Made by a program: the position numbers and the translations under genes
Shown here: one piece after another, positions 12,601 through 24,300 of the stretch
Layout of the letters: the number at the start of each line of letters is the position of its first letter
Position numbering within the stretch: position 1 is the stretch's first letter
Source of the DNA: Strix aluco
Taxonomy: Eukaryota; Chordata; Aves; Strigiformes; Strigidae
Reading direction: 5' to 3'
DNA: 64,000 bases
Assembly (NCBI RefSeq): GCF_031877795.1
Contig: NC_133933.1
Coordinates: 69,754,503 to 69,818,502, forward strand
The notes under the pieces: generated by a model
Databases searched by the model: none
The model's input: only the letters and a program-made list of their open reading frames with translations
What the model was told of the DNA's origin: nothing

Positions 12601-15380
12601 CAGAACTTAATAACCTAAAACCAAAAGGAGGATTTCTCTTGTATATTGAATAAAACATTTTCAGGTTTTTGTGTCTGCTGAAGAATTAGAGATATTCATG
12701 TTTTGATTTGATCTGAATATATATCTACTGCCTTTTTTTTCTGTAAACTGATAAAACATTGCTGTAGCTGCATCTATAACTTTCCCCTGAAGCTGAAGTG
12801 AAAGCCACAAAGGAACATTTTTTCCTGCCCTAAATAGACTGAGCTTTAGAGTTTAGGCTACAGCCTTGGATTTCCTTCCATGAAATGTAATTACCCCCAT
12901 GGTTTCCTTCTTTGGCAAATACGCCACTCTTCAAGTTCTGATTTATATTTAAATGAACCTACATTCTTAAAAAAAGAAGGAATGGTCATGTGTCAAATTG
13001 CCATTTAAGGCTCAGGTTCAAGATCCAGTGAAGCACAAAACCTGTGAAGTTTAGGTCATGTTTTTACAATATGATGGATATTTTAGCACTTCTGTGCTTT
13101 AAAATTCTTCCAGAATTCCCCATAACATGTTGACTGAAAATAGCACTGAAAAAAGCCCGCCAGTGTGGCACAGAGGGTAGCTGGCCCCCTGCCTAGCTGT
13201 GCTCTGGGGTACCAGCTGACGGAGAGCTGGTGGATGTCTTTGGCAGGCAGCGGGCTGTTCACGCCGGAGGGACCTGCCGCTTACCATTATGACAGTGGGA
13301 CTGAGGAGGGACGTCTCCTGCTAGCAGAGCTGAGTGCACGCCCCCGTCTTTCACCCACCTACCCCCCCGCTGTCAACTGGAGCTTGTATGCCACAAGCAT
13401 CAAGAAATTTCCAGAAGAAAAAGACACATTTTCGGGGGCTGTCCGGCGGGATATATTCACTTTCAGTGAACTCAGGCGCAAAGCTGGAAATTACACCGTT
13501 TGCCAAGGAGTCCTCTGCTGTCATTTGGTCTATCAGATGTTAAACAAGAGCAAAGATGAAGTTTATGTCCTGGGTGCATTTGATGGACTTCATGGTTCTC
13601 TCATAAAATACCATTGGCAGGTAATTGATTTTGTAGGGGTATGCGTGGGTTGTATATGCCTACATCCCAACCCACACTTGTCCACTGCTGCATTGTGATA
13701 ACTTTTCTTGCTATCAAATCCAGCTCTTGACTGTTGAAAGCTTAGCGATTGCCTTTCTGCATCCTTCTCCCTGCAGATATGCACGCTGCTCAAGTGCAAG
13801 AGCACAGATCTGAGCACATGTGGGCAGCCCGTGGAGACGGCTCAGACCAAGTTTGAGATGTTCTCCCTCAGTGGCACATTTGACACCAACTATGTCTTTC
13901 CAGAAGTCTTGTACAGTGGGGTGCAGCTGGCCCCTGGGGAGTTCAAGGTAATGTGACACCCTGGAGCTGTTTGATGCAAGGTTTTCCAGCCTGTGGTGCT
14001 GGAAACCGAAATGGTAGTAAAATCCCATCCAAGAACCACTTTCTTTGGTTCTGCAGATGGCAACTTAAGGGGACATTTAAATGGATGGATTGAATTAATC
14101 CTTACTGATGAGAACATATAAATGCTAAGACCAAGAATCTCTTCAGTGTTTTCTTTAGCAAATATGCCTTCCCACTTCAGGTCCCAAACCTATACATAGC
14201 AGCTCTCAAGGACCTATTTTCTACAGGTTAATGCTGATGGGTGTTTTAGGAGACAAAGAAATCAAATATTCTGAGAAATTGTCCAAGCAAGTAAAATTAC
14301 TAATGAGTATCATGCATAAGAGCAGAGATCCTATACAGTTAAAAATGTTAAAAGTTATTTTTAAACGTTTTGTAGGCTTTAATTTTTCATTTGAAACTTC
14401 ATAATATATTTAGTTAAAACATGTTTTCATTCATAAACCTTAGATTACATTTATGTAAGAGGCTAGATGAACTCTTAATTGATTTGGAAGGGTATTTAAT
14501 AGCTTATAAGAGACAACAAAGACAGTGAAAAAGACTTGAAAAGTTCTAGGGGAAAAAAGGGTGATTTTCTTACAAGGTAGAGAATGGAAAAGCATTGCTC
14601 ATCCTGCATATTTGTTTTGGATAGGACTCCTGTAAAAACATACACATCAAAGGATTTATTGGTATGCTAAAATATGATCATGGTCTAATTTAAAAAAAAT
14701 ATTTTGTATTTTCTTAACAAATACATATTTATAGTTTGTCACAGAGGCTCTTAAAATGTTGCAAGTGTTCATAGTCTATGAACAACAGTGATTTCAAGCT
14801 GATCTGTAAAAAGTCTAAGAAAAACAAGATATGTCCAGTAGTTTGAAATTCTCTATTTCCATCTGGAAATTTTTTGGAGTCTACAAATCAAAAAGATTTC
14901 AAATTACCATCCTAGATATGTATATAACCTTTATTGCCATGTATGAGTAACTAATGAGAACCTAACAAATCAGTTATTCTCACTCTCACCTTCTTACGAG
15001 GTGGAGAAAATGATCTTTTTTTTCCAAAGATGGAGCTGGGAGAAGTTTTACAGACCTTCAGGTTCCAGGAAGTGTGGGAAGGCTGTGGCAGAGCTAGAGA
15101 GAATTCTGGTTTCTTTCATTCTCATGATTGTCTTTTAGAAGTGCTGCATAAAATATTCAACAGTTAAGCCCTGCCCTTTCTGTACTATGCAATATTGCTA
15201 CTCTGTTAGTGGACTATTAGTGTCAGTCTTTCTCTTTTCAACTAGGTGCTACGTGATGGACGTTTGAAAAGTAAGCACGGCACATCGCAACCACTCGTAA
15301 CAGCAACGCTTTTTGGAAGGCTTTATGAAAAGGACCTGCCACATCCTCTGCGAACCTCCCCATATAACATAACTCCTTAG
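9642..15380 (+). CDS. VNN2: Vanin (pantetheinase), VNN2-like, complete, 7 exons
   Basis: Complete secreted pantetheine hydrolase, 502 residues. Exons: 9642-9854, 9959-10089, 11165-11357, 11962-12253, 13247-13620, 13777-13947, 15246-15380 (stop TAG). All introns are GT-AG and every phase joins. The nitrilase triad is intact: Glu80 (TPEDGIYGW), Lys179 (LLARYHK, end of exon 3) and Cys212 ([10 protein letters not shown]), each one residue off the human VNN1 numbering. The start at 9642 has G at -3 and opens a signal peptide ([16 protein letters not shown], then SDTF). Sequons include NNS, NSS, NIS, NWS, NYT, NKS and [26 protein letters not shown], the exon-4 tail LLSANTH...SLAMTG and exon-5 features (YHYD, GLHG...YHWQ) resemble human VNN2, although the gene sits next to TAAR1, where human has VNN1. 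The C-terminus ends SPYNITP with no hydrophobic GPI tail. Assignment to the vanin family is firm; the paralogue name is tentative. Confidence 0.95.
10090..15245 (+). other. Long introns of the VNN2-like gene
   Basis: The introns at 10090-11164, 11358-11961, 12254-13246 and 13948-15245 are AT-rich and hold no recognisable mobile element or embedded gene. Just after exon 6 the first about 40 intron bases (TAATGTGACACCCTGGAGCTG) can be aligned with the same place in the left vanin (from 5121). Similarity between the two genes therefore spills past the exon border there. Confidence 0.55.
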
Positions 15381-18300
15381 GTGTTACACAGTCACCATAG
15401 ACAGGAGGGGAATTTCCTGCAGTGATCCATCTCCTCATGAGCCGTGGCAGTTTTCCTGTATCATTCCTGTTCTGCAATCTTGTACTTCTGCTCAGCAGCC
15501 ATAGCAGTTGCATTTATTTAGGAGAAAACAATGTAATCGCCCCGTTGTGTATACCTTTTCAATAGCGCTTGAGCCAGTGCAATTATTTTTTAGTACGAAT
15601 GATCTGTCACATGTCATCTTTAATTAGAAATTATTTTTTTCCCAAAGATATCATGTAGATTGCCAGGATCACACTAGAAAGAAGACTGATATTGAAATGT
15701 GTGAAATGTGAAGTTTACCAGTTTGCTGGAGAACAAATCTTCTCCGAGGGAGCCTTTCTGTCCTTTTTGTCCCTTCCTGTTTGTCAGACTGTATAAGCAC
15801 TAAGTGTCCCTGTTTCTTAGTTTTGCACACCAATTTATAGTGCCTCCCTAATACTCAATGGGTCCATTGTGACCAAGGGACTGGTCAGAGAATGCAGAGA
15901 AAACCAGATTTGAAATGGTTTTAGGTGCAACCTTAGAGAGAGAAAGTGGTCCTCCACAACCCACACAGGCACTGATTCTGGCTGACCTCCATAAAGCATC
16001 TTCAGTTCTGCAGTCCTGCTGAGCTTGCTCCACATTGTGCATGGCAGACGCATGCTGGGTCCGATGAATTTCAGATCATACATACCATAGAAACATAGTA
16101 TGTCAACACCTTCTCCTGGACATTTTGAAAATTTCTTCAAAACTGTGAAAGCATAGGGAATAGCCAATGTTTTAGTACCTGAAACACATGTTACCATGTA
16201 GTGTGAGAAATGGGCATTATTTGGAACTTCTAGCAATGATATGTAAAACTTGGCACTCCTGGGCCTGATTTCTGTCTATCATGTTTTGCAGCAAACGGGC
16301 CTCATTTGTACTACATATGCCTTGGAGTGGTCCCTGCCTCAGTATTTATCCCATAGTCTTTTGTATCTACTACCCTTCACATCACTGGCTTACAGCCTGC
16401 ACCATGCTTAGCACTGAGCTGCACTAAATGTGGCACATTTGAAACACTCTGGCTTCCCACCCGATGCACACCAACATGTGTTATCCAGAAGTTTTTGAAA
16501 TCACATGATTTCTGTTTTTCCATGTGCAGCTGCTTCCCAGCACACAACTTTGGAGTCTCCTTCCAGAATTTCATCCTGGAAATAAAACAGCTGAGCTTGT
16601 ACTCAGGGGAGGGACTGTGCCACTTGGGAGCAAGCTATTCAAGATAGACAAGGCTTTTTCTCACCTGTAACTCAGACTAGTCTTTCATCAAACAGAGAAG
16701 GTTTTGGTCAAGAGAAGTTATGGCTGATCTGCGGCAGTACAAATCCCGTGTGACTTTTAGGTGTGTAGTACATATAGGGTCCAGAATTTCAAGATGCAAA
16801 CGGCCACACCAAAGGGTGGGAGCTGACCCCGCTCCCCGAGCCAGTCTGGTGCACTCCAGTAACCCGTTGTCTTGCCCATAATAGTCAACAGTATGGAAGG
16901 GCAAACGAGACTGAGTATACTGGTTATGAAGGTCTGCAGCATCATTCTCTTGACTGTACAAGTCTGTTGGTTTGCACTAGGGTCAGAACAGTCAGGCAGA
17001 TATGGTAGAAAGTGTCTGCAGAAGAGCTTCGGAGAGCTTTGTCCTGGGGATGGTCCCCACGGTGGTGCTTCCCCATCCATCCTCAGTGCTGCTCACTCAG
17101 CTATCTGCCCTGGGAGAGCTCAAGGCAACTCTCTGAGAAAGGCCAGAGCTACCCTGACTTGTAAACTTCAGTACTGAAAAAGATCCTAAAATGGTTTTTA
17201 ACTTGAAAACATAATTCTCTCTGCTGTTCCTGAACCCTGATTTTTCCCTCTCTACCCCAGAAGAGATACCTCTGATACCTTTCTGTTCTAGTTTTGATTG
17301 TTCCTTGAGACAGCTCAGGCCTTGGCTCCAGTGGGGTAGGGCTGGAAGAAAGAGGGAGCCCTGAGGTGGGGGAAGGCCACTGCCTCCTGCTACTCTCTGG
17401 CCTCACTGGCTCTGCAAGAGCTGAAAACTTGGGTGTGAAGCCCATGCTTTACCTTCTTCTCACATGCCCTGCTGCTCACCTCCATCTCCCCTTTGGGTGC
17501 CCTTCAGGTGAAATACACTTTTATTACCTGGCCTGAATTGCTCATGTAGAAAAGAAAAAAAAAAAAAAAAAGGAACTGCTACTGGAGTGGCATGTGAATG
17601 CAATTTGACTTTTGCTTTTGTTGTTGCAGTCAAATCACTTGATTAAAATATTTTTTCATTGGTTGGCATCAATATCTTTTCATTCTGATCCACAAAAAAG
17701 AAGAATCTAGGGACATTTGAGACATAAATGCCTCATAGGTGCATCAGTGGCACTCTTGAAACAAACAAATACTTTGCAGGTTGCTGGTACTCTAAATCCT
17801 GAGTATTTCATGTACTCCAAATGGACATAGAATTTATAAAAATCTTTCTGAAACTGAAAAATAATACAGTTGGGCGACCTGCACTGAACAGAATTGTAGA
17901 TGTTCAGTTTATTGTTACTAGCTTTATATTTCTCCTATCAGGTTAAACTTCCCAAAAATATCTGTAGCAGTGGAGTCAGAGTTCATTAGTGTTAATGAAA
18001 TTGGGCCCCTGGGGAGGTAACTAAATTTTATATAAATATTTTTCTTTTATTCAAGAGTAGATTTTATGCCATGTTCTTCTCCCTTGTCACTATTCAGGCT
18101 GTGATAATTGAACATAAAAATCTCTCACATATTGCTTGCTGGCATTTCTGAAGTATGGAGTATTTCCCAGATACATGCAGAACTGACTGTCTTAGGTGGT
18201 TGGAGCTAGAAACGGGTAGGGTACAACTGATATTGCTAGTTATGAAGCTTATAGGATATCAGAAAGGACTCTCAAACGTAACCATTAGGGGTGCAGAAGC

Positions 18301-21300
18301 CAAGGATTCTTTGAAAATGACACTAAAACCAAATTTGAAGAACGGTTGACCTATAGTTTTCAAGATTTGCTGCACAGCTTTCCTCTCCCTGAGAGGGTAA
18401 TAAGGGTACTGTACAATGGACCACTGAGGAGTTTATTAATCCCTTTCTCATTTCTGGTGATAAAGCAAGAATTTAACCAAGCAGAAGATGAAGCTACATG
18501 GACTGTAGCAGCAGTCTCAGAATAGCTCCATCATTTTAATGTGCAAGAACCATGAGCCCTGCGTTTGGGTAAGGGTTCCCTGGAAGGAGTTCAAAAAACA
18601 ACCAGATCTTCAGCTGAGGAACTTGGTGGTCACAGTGACTAGATAAAGTTCAGTTTTAGGAAATGTGAGGTTTTGTAATAAAGGCCAGTTTCAAATGATG
18701 CAAATTACAGAAACATTCAGAATACAGAAGCAGAGAGATAATGGATGACCAATGCAACAAATCACATTTATCAAGAACAGTTTCAGTGGAATTCATGGAA
18801 AGTTAACTGGCTATGCACTTTTCTACCTGCTAGGCGGGAGGTAGAAAAGAGAGATCGTTAGCTCATCTTTGGGAAAAAAAAAGACCTATCTTATGTTTTC
18901 CTTATGGGACAGAATTTGAGTTTCTGAAAGAACAGGAAAGTTTACTGACTGGAACAGATATGCCAGAGGAGAAGAATAAAATTAATTTATATATAATTCA
19001 CGTCAATGACTCCACCTCAAAAGCTACTCCAGATGGTATCCTAATGAACCCCATCCTTTTCTGAGTTGGAAAAGCCTGCTTTTCCCACGTCAATATTTCT
19101 TCCTTTTACCTTGATGCTGGCCAAAGCAAACAAGACCCACCTGTCCACGATGTTTCTGATCACACAGAGAGAAAAACAAGTCCTCAACAGATTTTATTGA
19201 TGCAAGGCTTCCGATGAAGGTAGAAAAATACTGTGTTAAAACAAGTGTGAGCCAAACCTTATCGCTGACTTAAGTAAGACTGGTGACAACTTTAGGGAAA
19301 CTTTAACTCTGAGTAAAATCTAATGTACTTTATTGTACATGCTGAATTAAAGCAAACAGACCTTGAGCAAAAATAGACTGACAGAATCTTAATAATATGT
19401 TTTTTTTTTAAAGAGAGCAGGACACTACAGCCATGTCCTTTTGTGCATATTCTAGTCATGATAACCTCAAGTTATGCATTAAATAATGTGAAACAGAAAG
19501 GTGCAGTAAGAGATTGCACAACTATTAAACCTAGTAACAATACTAAATGCTTATGAACAACTCATCATAGGTGAATCGCTGGCAGTATAAGACACCATTC
19601 TTAGGTACACAGAATCAGTGTAGATACAGTGAGTGATAGACAAGTGACCATGATGTGAGTTTGAATTGAATTCATACATTTCTAATTAACCAAGAACCAA
19701 ATTATAACCCCACTTCATCCAGACAGTGTTTGCAATGTCACAATCCACCATCAGAGCAGGAAAGCTGAAAAAGGAAATAACTTGCATAGGTCAATAAAGA
19801 CAGCAGCCATTGTTATAAGGCTTACCACAGCTAATACAAGAATGCTTCTCAGTGGCTTGTGATGGACTATGAGATGTCATGGAGCCCAACAGAGAAATAA
19901 TTCCAATATACCTTCTAAAAATTAAACTCTCAACACCATAGACAAACAGCACCTCATACTGAAGCCACAATGCAAACAGCATTACCTGTGGATCAGGCAC
20001 AGTTAGACATTATCAGTCTCGGTGAAACCGAAACTTAAGCATATTGACAATATGTTAATTTCTCTTCTTGTTTAGAAAAGAATTAAGAATTAGCAGAAGC
20101 ACTTGTAGCCTCCACCTGTGAAAGTATTAACATGTTTCTTGTAGTTATTCATTACTACAAAGTTGTAAGTGAAATAGTCCATTGTCTGTTCAGATATTCT
20201 TGTGGCAGCAGTGAATTTCCACTACAAGAACATACAATATAAGAGATGCATTGTAACGACATGATTTTAATTTTTCCTATCCATCTTCATTTGCTGCTTC
20301 TAATGTTAGTTAATTTTGATGAACTCATAGTCTTGTAGCTGTGATCGTGTCAGGATGCAAAGGCAGCAAGGGGTGTAGGAAGCAGTAATATCTTTGAATA
20401 TTGGAAAAAATAGTCAATCTTTAGGACATCCCTTTTCAGAAAAAAAGAGTAAGTATTTGCATACAGTTGATTTCCCAGCTCACTTACTGCAATACATAAT
20501 AACATAAAACATATAAAAAAAGAGTACCTTAGAGATAGTCCTCAAGATCAAGCGATGACTTTTGTAACAGAAATTTTTGAACATGTACTTCTAAATGAGT
20601 GTTAGGAGTATGAGACATATTTGAATTTATCAAATTCAAATACATGGAAACATTAAGGTCAGTTTTTTTAGGATTATTATTTTTCTATTCTGCAACTCAC
20701 CTTGCTGTGTTTTCCAGACATTTGAGATTGCTTTTTGTACACTGAAAAAGTACTATTGAGTTATAGTTTTGGGATTCTTTAAGGAGAATTGTTTTTTTTT
20801 CAGGCAAAATTTTCTTAGCAACTCATGTCAAATTTATGAATGGTTTTGGAAAAAACCTAATTCTGCAATATTTACTAAAATATTAGGCAAAATATTATAA
20901 TGACAAGGGCTTTTAATGCCTTACCATTAACTCCATTAAGCTGAGCAAAGAGAGTACAGTGAACTTCTAAGTCTATGCCATTGCTAAGTTACTTAGAGAA
21001 TCTTTAGGATACACTCCCCCATATGTGTTAGAGACCTTTCTGAGTTTTCCATACAGCATTTGTTACTGTGTTGGCTAAGTGCTGCTGTCTAATACCTAAA
21101 GCTCTCTCTTTTCTTTTTTCATTTTGTCTTCACTAGGAGCCAGAAGTCTTGACTTATTGTTCTTTTCATTGAAGTCCAATAAAATCAAATGGGGTCAGTG
21201 AGTTTGCTATACTACTACTACTAAAATCAATGGTGGTACATCAGTTTACATCTGCTGATTGTGCATCTGCAGAGACAGAGATGTTCTGCATTTAGTTGTG

Positions 21301-24300
21301 AATTCAAGTGGTTATATTCTGTGTTTTTTTCAGTCTGCCCTGCGTGGAGGCTTTCACACCACTTGACTGGGTTTGGTTGGAGCTGGAAGTCATCAGCTCT
21401 GTCCAGGAGAGATAATAGAGACAGTGATCCATCTAGCTCCCACCCCAGCAGAAGTTAGGTTCACTGGCCCTGTAAAATCCCTTGTACCTTCATTTGTCAC
21501 CCAATTGACAAACTGTACAAAAATTGATCAAAAGTGTACAAACCTTTGTTTTCTTCTCATCCCCTACTTGGTTAGTAGTTGTCTTCTCCAGTTTTCTCAG
21601 AGATGTTCTTACGCTGAGTTGGCTGCAATAACTAACATAACAAAATTGTGAAAAGACATTATAATTAATTAATGGAAACTTATTGTTCAAAAGAAGAAAT
21701 ATACTTGCTTAAGTAGAAATCAAATGAATCTGACACTGAGATATAAAAGGGAAAAGGAAGCTGTAAAAACGTGGCCATTAATGGACAGTAATGTGCTTCT
21801 TGGTAGCTAGACTGAAACACAGAAAGCTTTTGGCAGGTGTGGGTAAAAATGCATGTGTGGTGCCTTTCATAACAGATGTCAGTTAGCTATACCTCAAGAG
21901 TGTCAGATGGTTGCATGTATAAGGACCAGAGCTAGAAAAAAAAATCTGAAGTTTGATCAATCATCATTACCTAGCAACAGGCTTAAACATTTATTTTGTT
22001 GAAGACTTTCTGAGCCTATCTTTAATGTTACACTAGACATTTTAGACTGTTTATTCATGTTAACATTAGCCTCTGTTTGCAGGGATTCTTCCAAGTTCAG
22101 CATTAGACTAAACAAAAAGCAGACAGAAAACCTCTCACATTTGAGGGTCGTGCAACACTTAATATAACCACTCTTGTGTTTTGCCAAGAGAGTCTTACAA
22201 TGCTATTTGTTTTCTGACAGGTCTTTTCTCAATGATAGAAGATTGTTGCTCTTCTATCACCAAGGATGCAACCCGTACCCCTCCTGGATTTGCAAAGGCA
22301 CATCATTAGATAATATCTTGATGTCTTACAAATATTTGCAATCACAGCACTTCTATGAAGCTAGGAGTAATTTTTATCCTATAAGGTAGATGAGGAGATG
22401 AAGTGCAAAGAAACTGATGTTTGCAGTAGACACTAAATTAGGTGGTTAACTTGAGATACCAGAATAATTCATATTACAAAAACACTGTATATAGTCAAAA
22501 CATGATTGTCCCTGGCTTCATGTGCAAGTGCTGACTACCTGGAAAAATCAGCTCCTGGCATGCACCCAGAAAATGAGGAGCACAAGTTCAGTGAAAGCTT
22601 CAAAGCCTGTGGTATGAAATGACCCACATAATATTGTGTGGTTACAGATGCATATAGAACATGTTAGAAAGGAGGGAAAGGAGGAAGGGAGCTTGTACAA
22701 GGGTCCATTTAAGGCACTGGTCCACATGGGCAGCTGGAACAACAAGGGTTGCAAGGCACAGAATGAAGAAGCAGTAACAATTGTAGATAAGAGCCAAATG
22801 GACTACAGGGGGGAGAAAAAGAGGGTGGAAAAAAAGAAGAGAGAGATTTACTTTCTCTTCACCAACCCTCACCTGCATGAATAAAAAGTTATGCAAGCTG
22901 GTAGAGGCACATTTAAACAGCTAAATCTCCTGTTGTTGCCATCTGTTCCCTCTCAGTCTCACAGGTATTGGGCAGGAGATGGCTGGCAAGCAGGAACTTG
23001 ATAACAAGTAATAAAGCAAAGTCAAACTGACTCCAGTGCACCCTTACCTCTTTTTTGGTGATCTGAAAAGCATATTCAAATGACATACAGCAGCTACTGA
23101 GAAGATAAATGAAGCTGTTCTGGTGAAAAATCAGGCTGCCCATGCATGTCTTCCTGAGACTGGGCAGCGGAGGGCACAGCCTCTGGCACTGGTAGTTTCG
23201 GCAGTTGTTGTTCTGGCAGCGCCATGATACCAGCGATGCTCATTCACAGCATTGCTGCTTCCTGCAGTGGCAAACAACCATGGAAGCAAAGAATGGCACT
23301 GGCAGATCCCCCCTTAAACACAGCCCACAGTGCAACAGCACTGGCATCTGCAGTCTGTTGGGCTTACAAATGGACAATTAGAAGCAATCAAACTTATTCA
23401 ATATTTCTAGGAAATAGCATGTGTCTGATAAAAACAAATCCAGCATTTGTGAAAGGCAACAGAGAGTAGTTCATGAGAATGGAGGCTACGGAAGACTGCT
23501 TATTGACATGTAAGCCTTTATGGACAATTTTAGGGCTCAGTGGCTTCCAGTAGAGTAGCCACAGTTCCAGACCAGAATGTGACATTTCAAGACCTTCACT
23601 TCACCAAGAGTTGTCCTTCGTGTTCAACCTCATGTCCGCTGTGCCACCTTGCCAGGGCCATACTTTCCTGTCTTCCAAGCCCACCCCAATCCCAAATCCT
23701 TAGGGAGAAGTTGTAACCTAAGCCCCACAGGTCCCACTCAGGGCTCAGTGAAACCTCAGGGGAGCAGGCGCTGGAAGGCATGGCTCCCCACCAGTGCAGC
23801 CCACCAGCTGATGCACACAAACTGACCCAGAGTGAGTCAGTTCTCCCTGGGATTACTTCTTTCTGGAAGAACTCTCCTCCTTCAGTTCCACAGCAATACT
23901 AAAACTCTAACTGTTTGAAGATGCGGTTGCCAGTCAATGAGCAGTGCTTTAAAAAACAACAAGTTGCAGTTTGGCCACTGCTGATATGTAATTTGGACAT
24001 ATTTAGGCATAGTTCCTCTGTTATGGTAAAAGCTAAATAAATAGGAAGTCAGTACCTCTAAAGTCCCTGCTACAATGCATATAAACACCAGATCATCATA
24101 AATAAAAGACAAGCAGAATTTTTTCTTTAGGAGGAAACAATATCTTTTTAATCAGTCTTGTTTTCAAATACTGTTGAAATATTGTGGTTGGATTTTTTTT
24201 TTAAATATCCAGTTTGGGATAGACAAATCAAATTTTCAGAGAAAACTGAAATGGCTATAGTTTGTCAACAAAATTGAAAGGAGGGTGAGAAACATCAGGC

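Noticed and set aside
17555-17571. Poly-A run as the tail of a processed retrocopy
   Set aside because: The sequence upstream does not read as any gene I recognise and no target-site duplication is evident.
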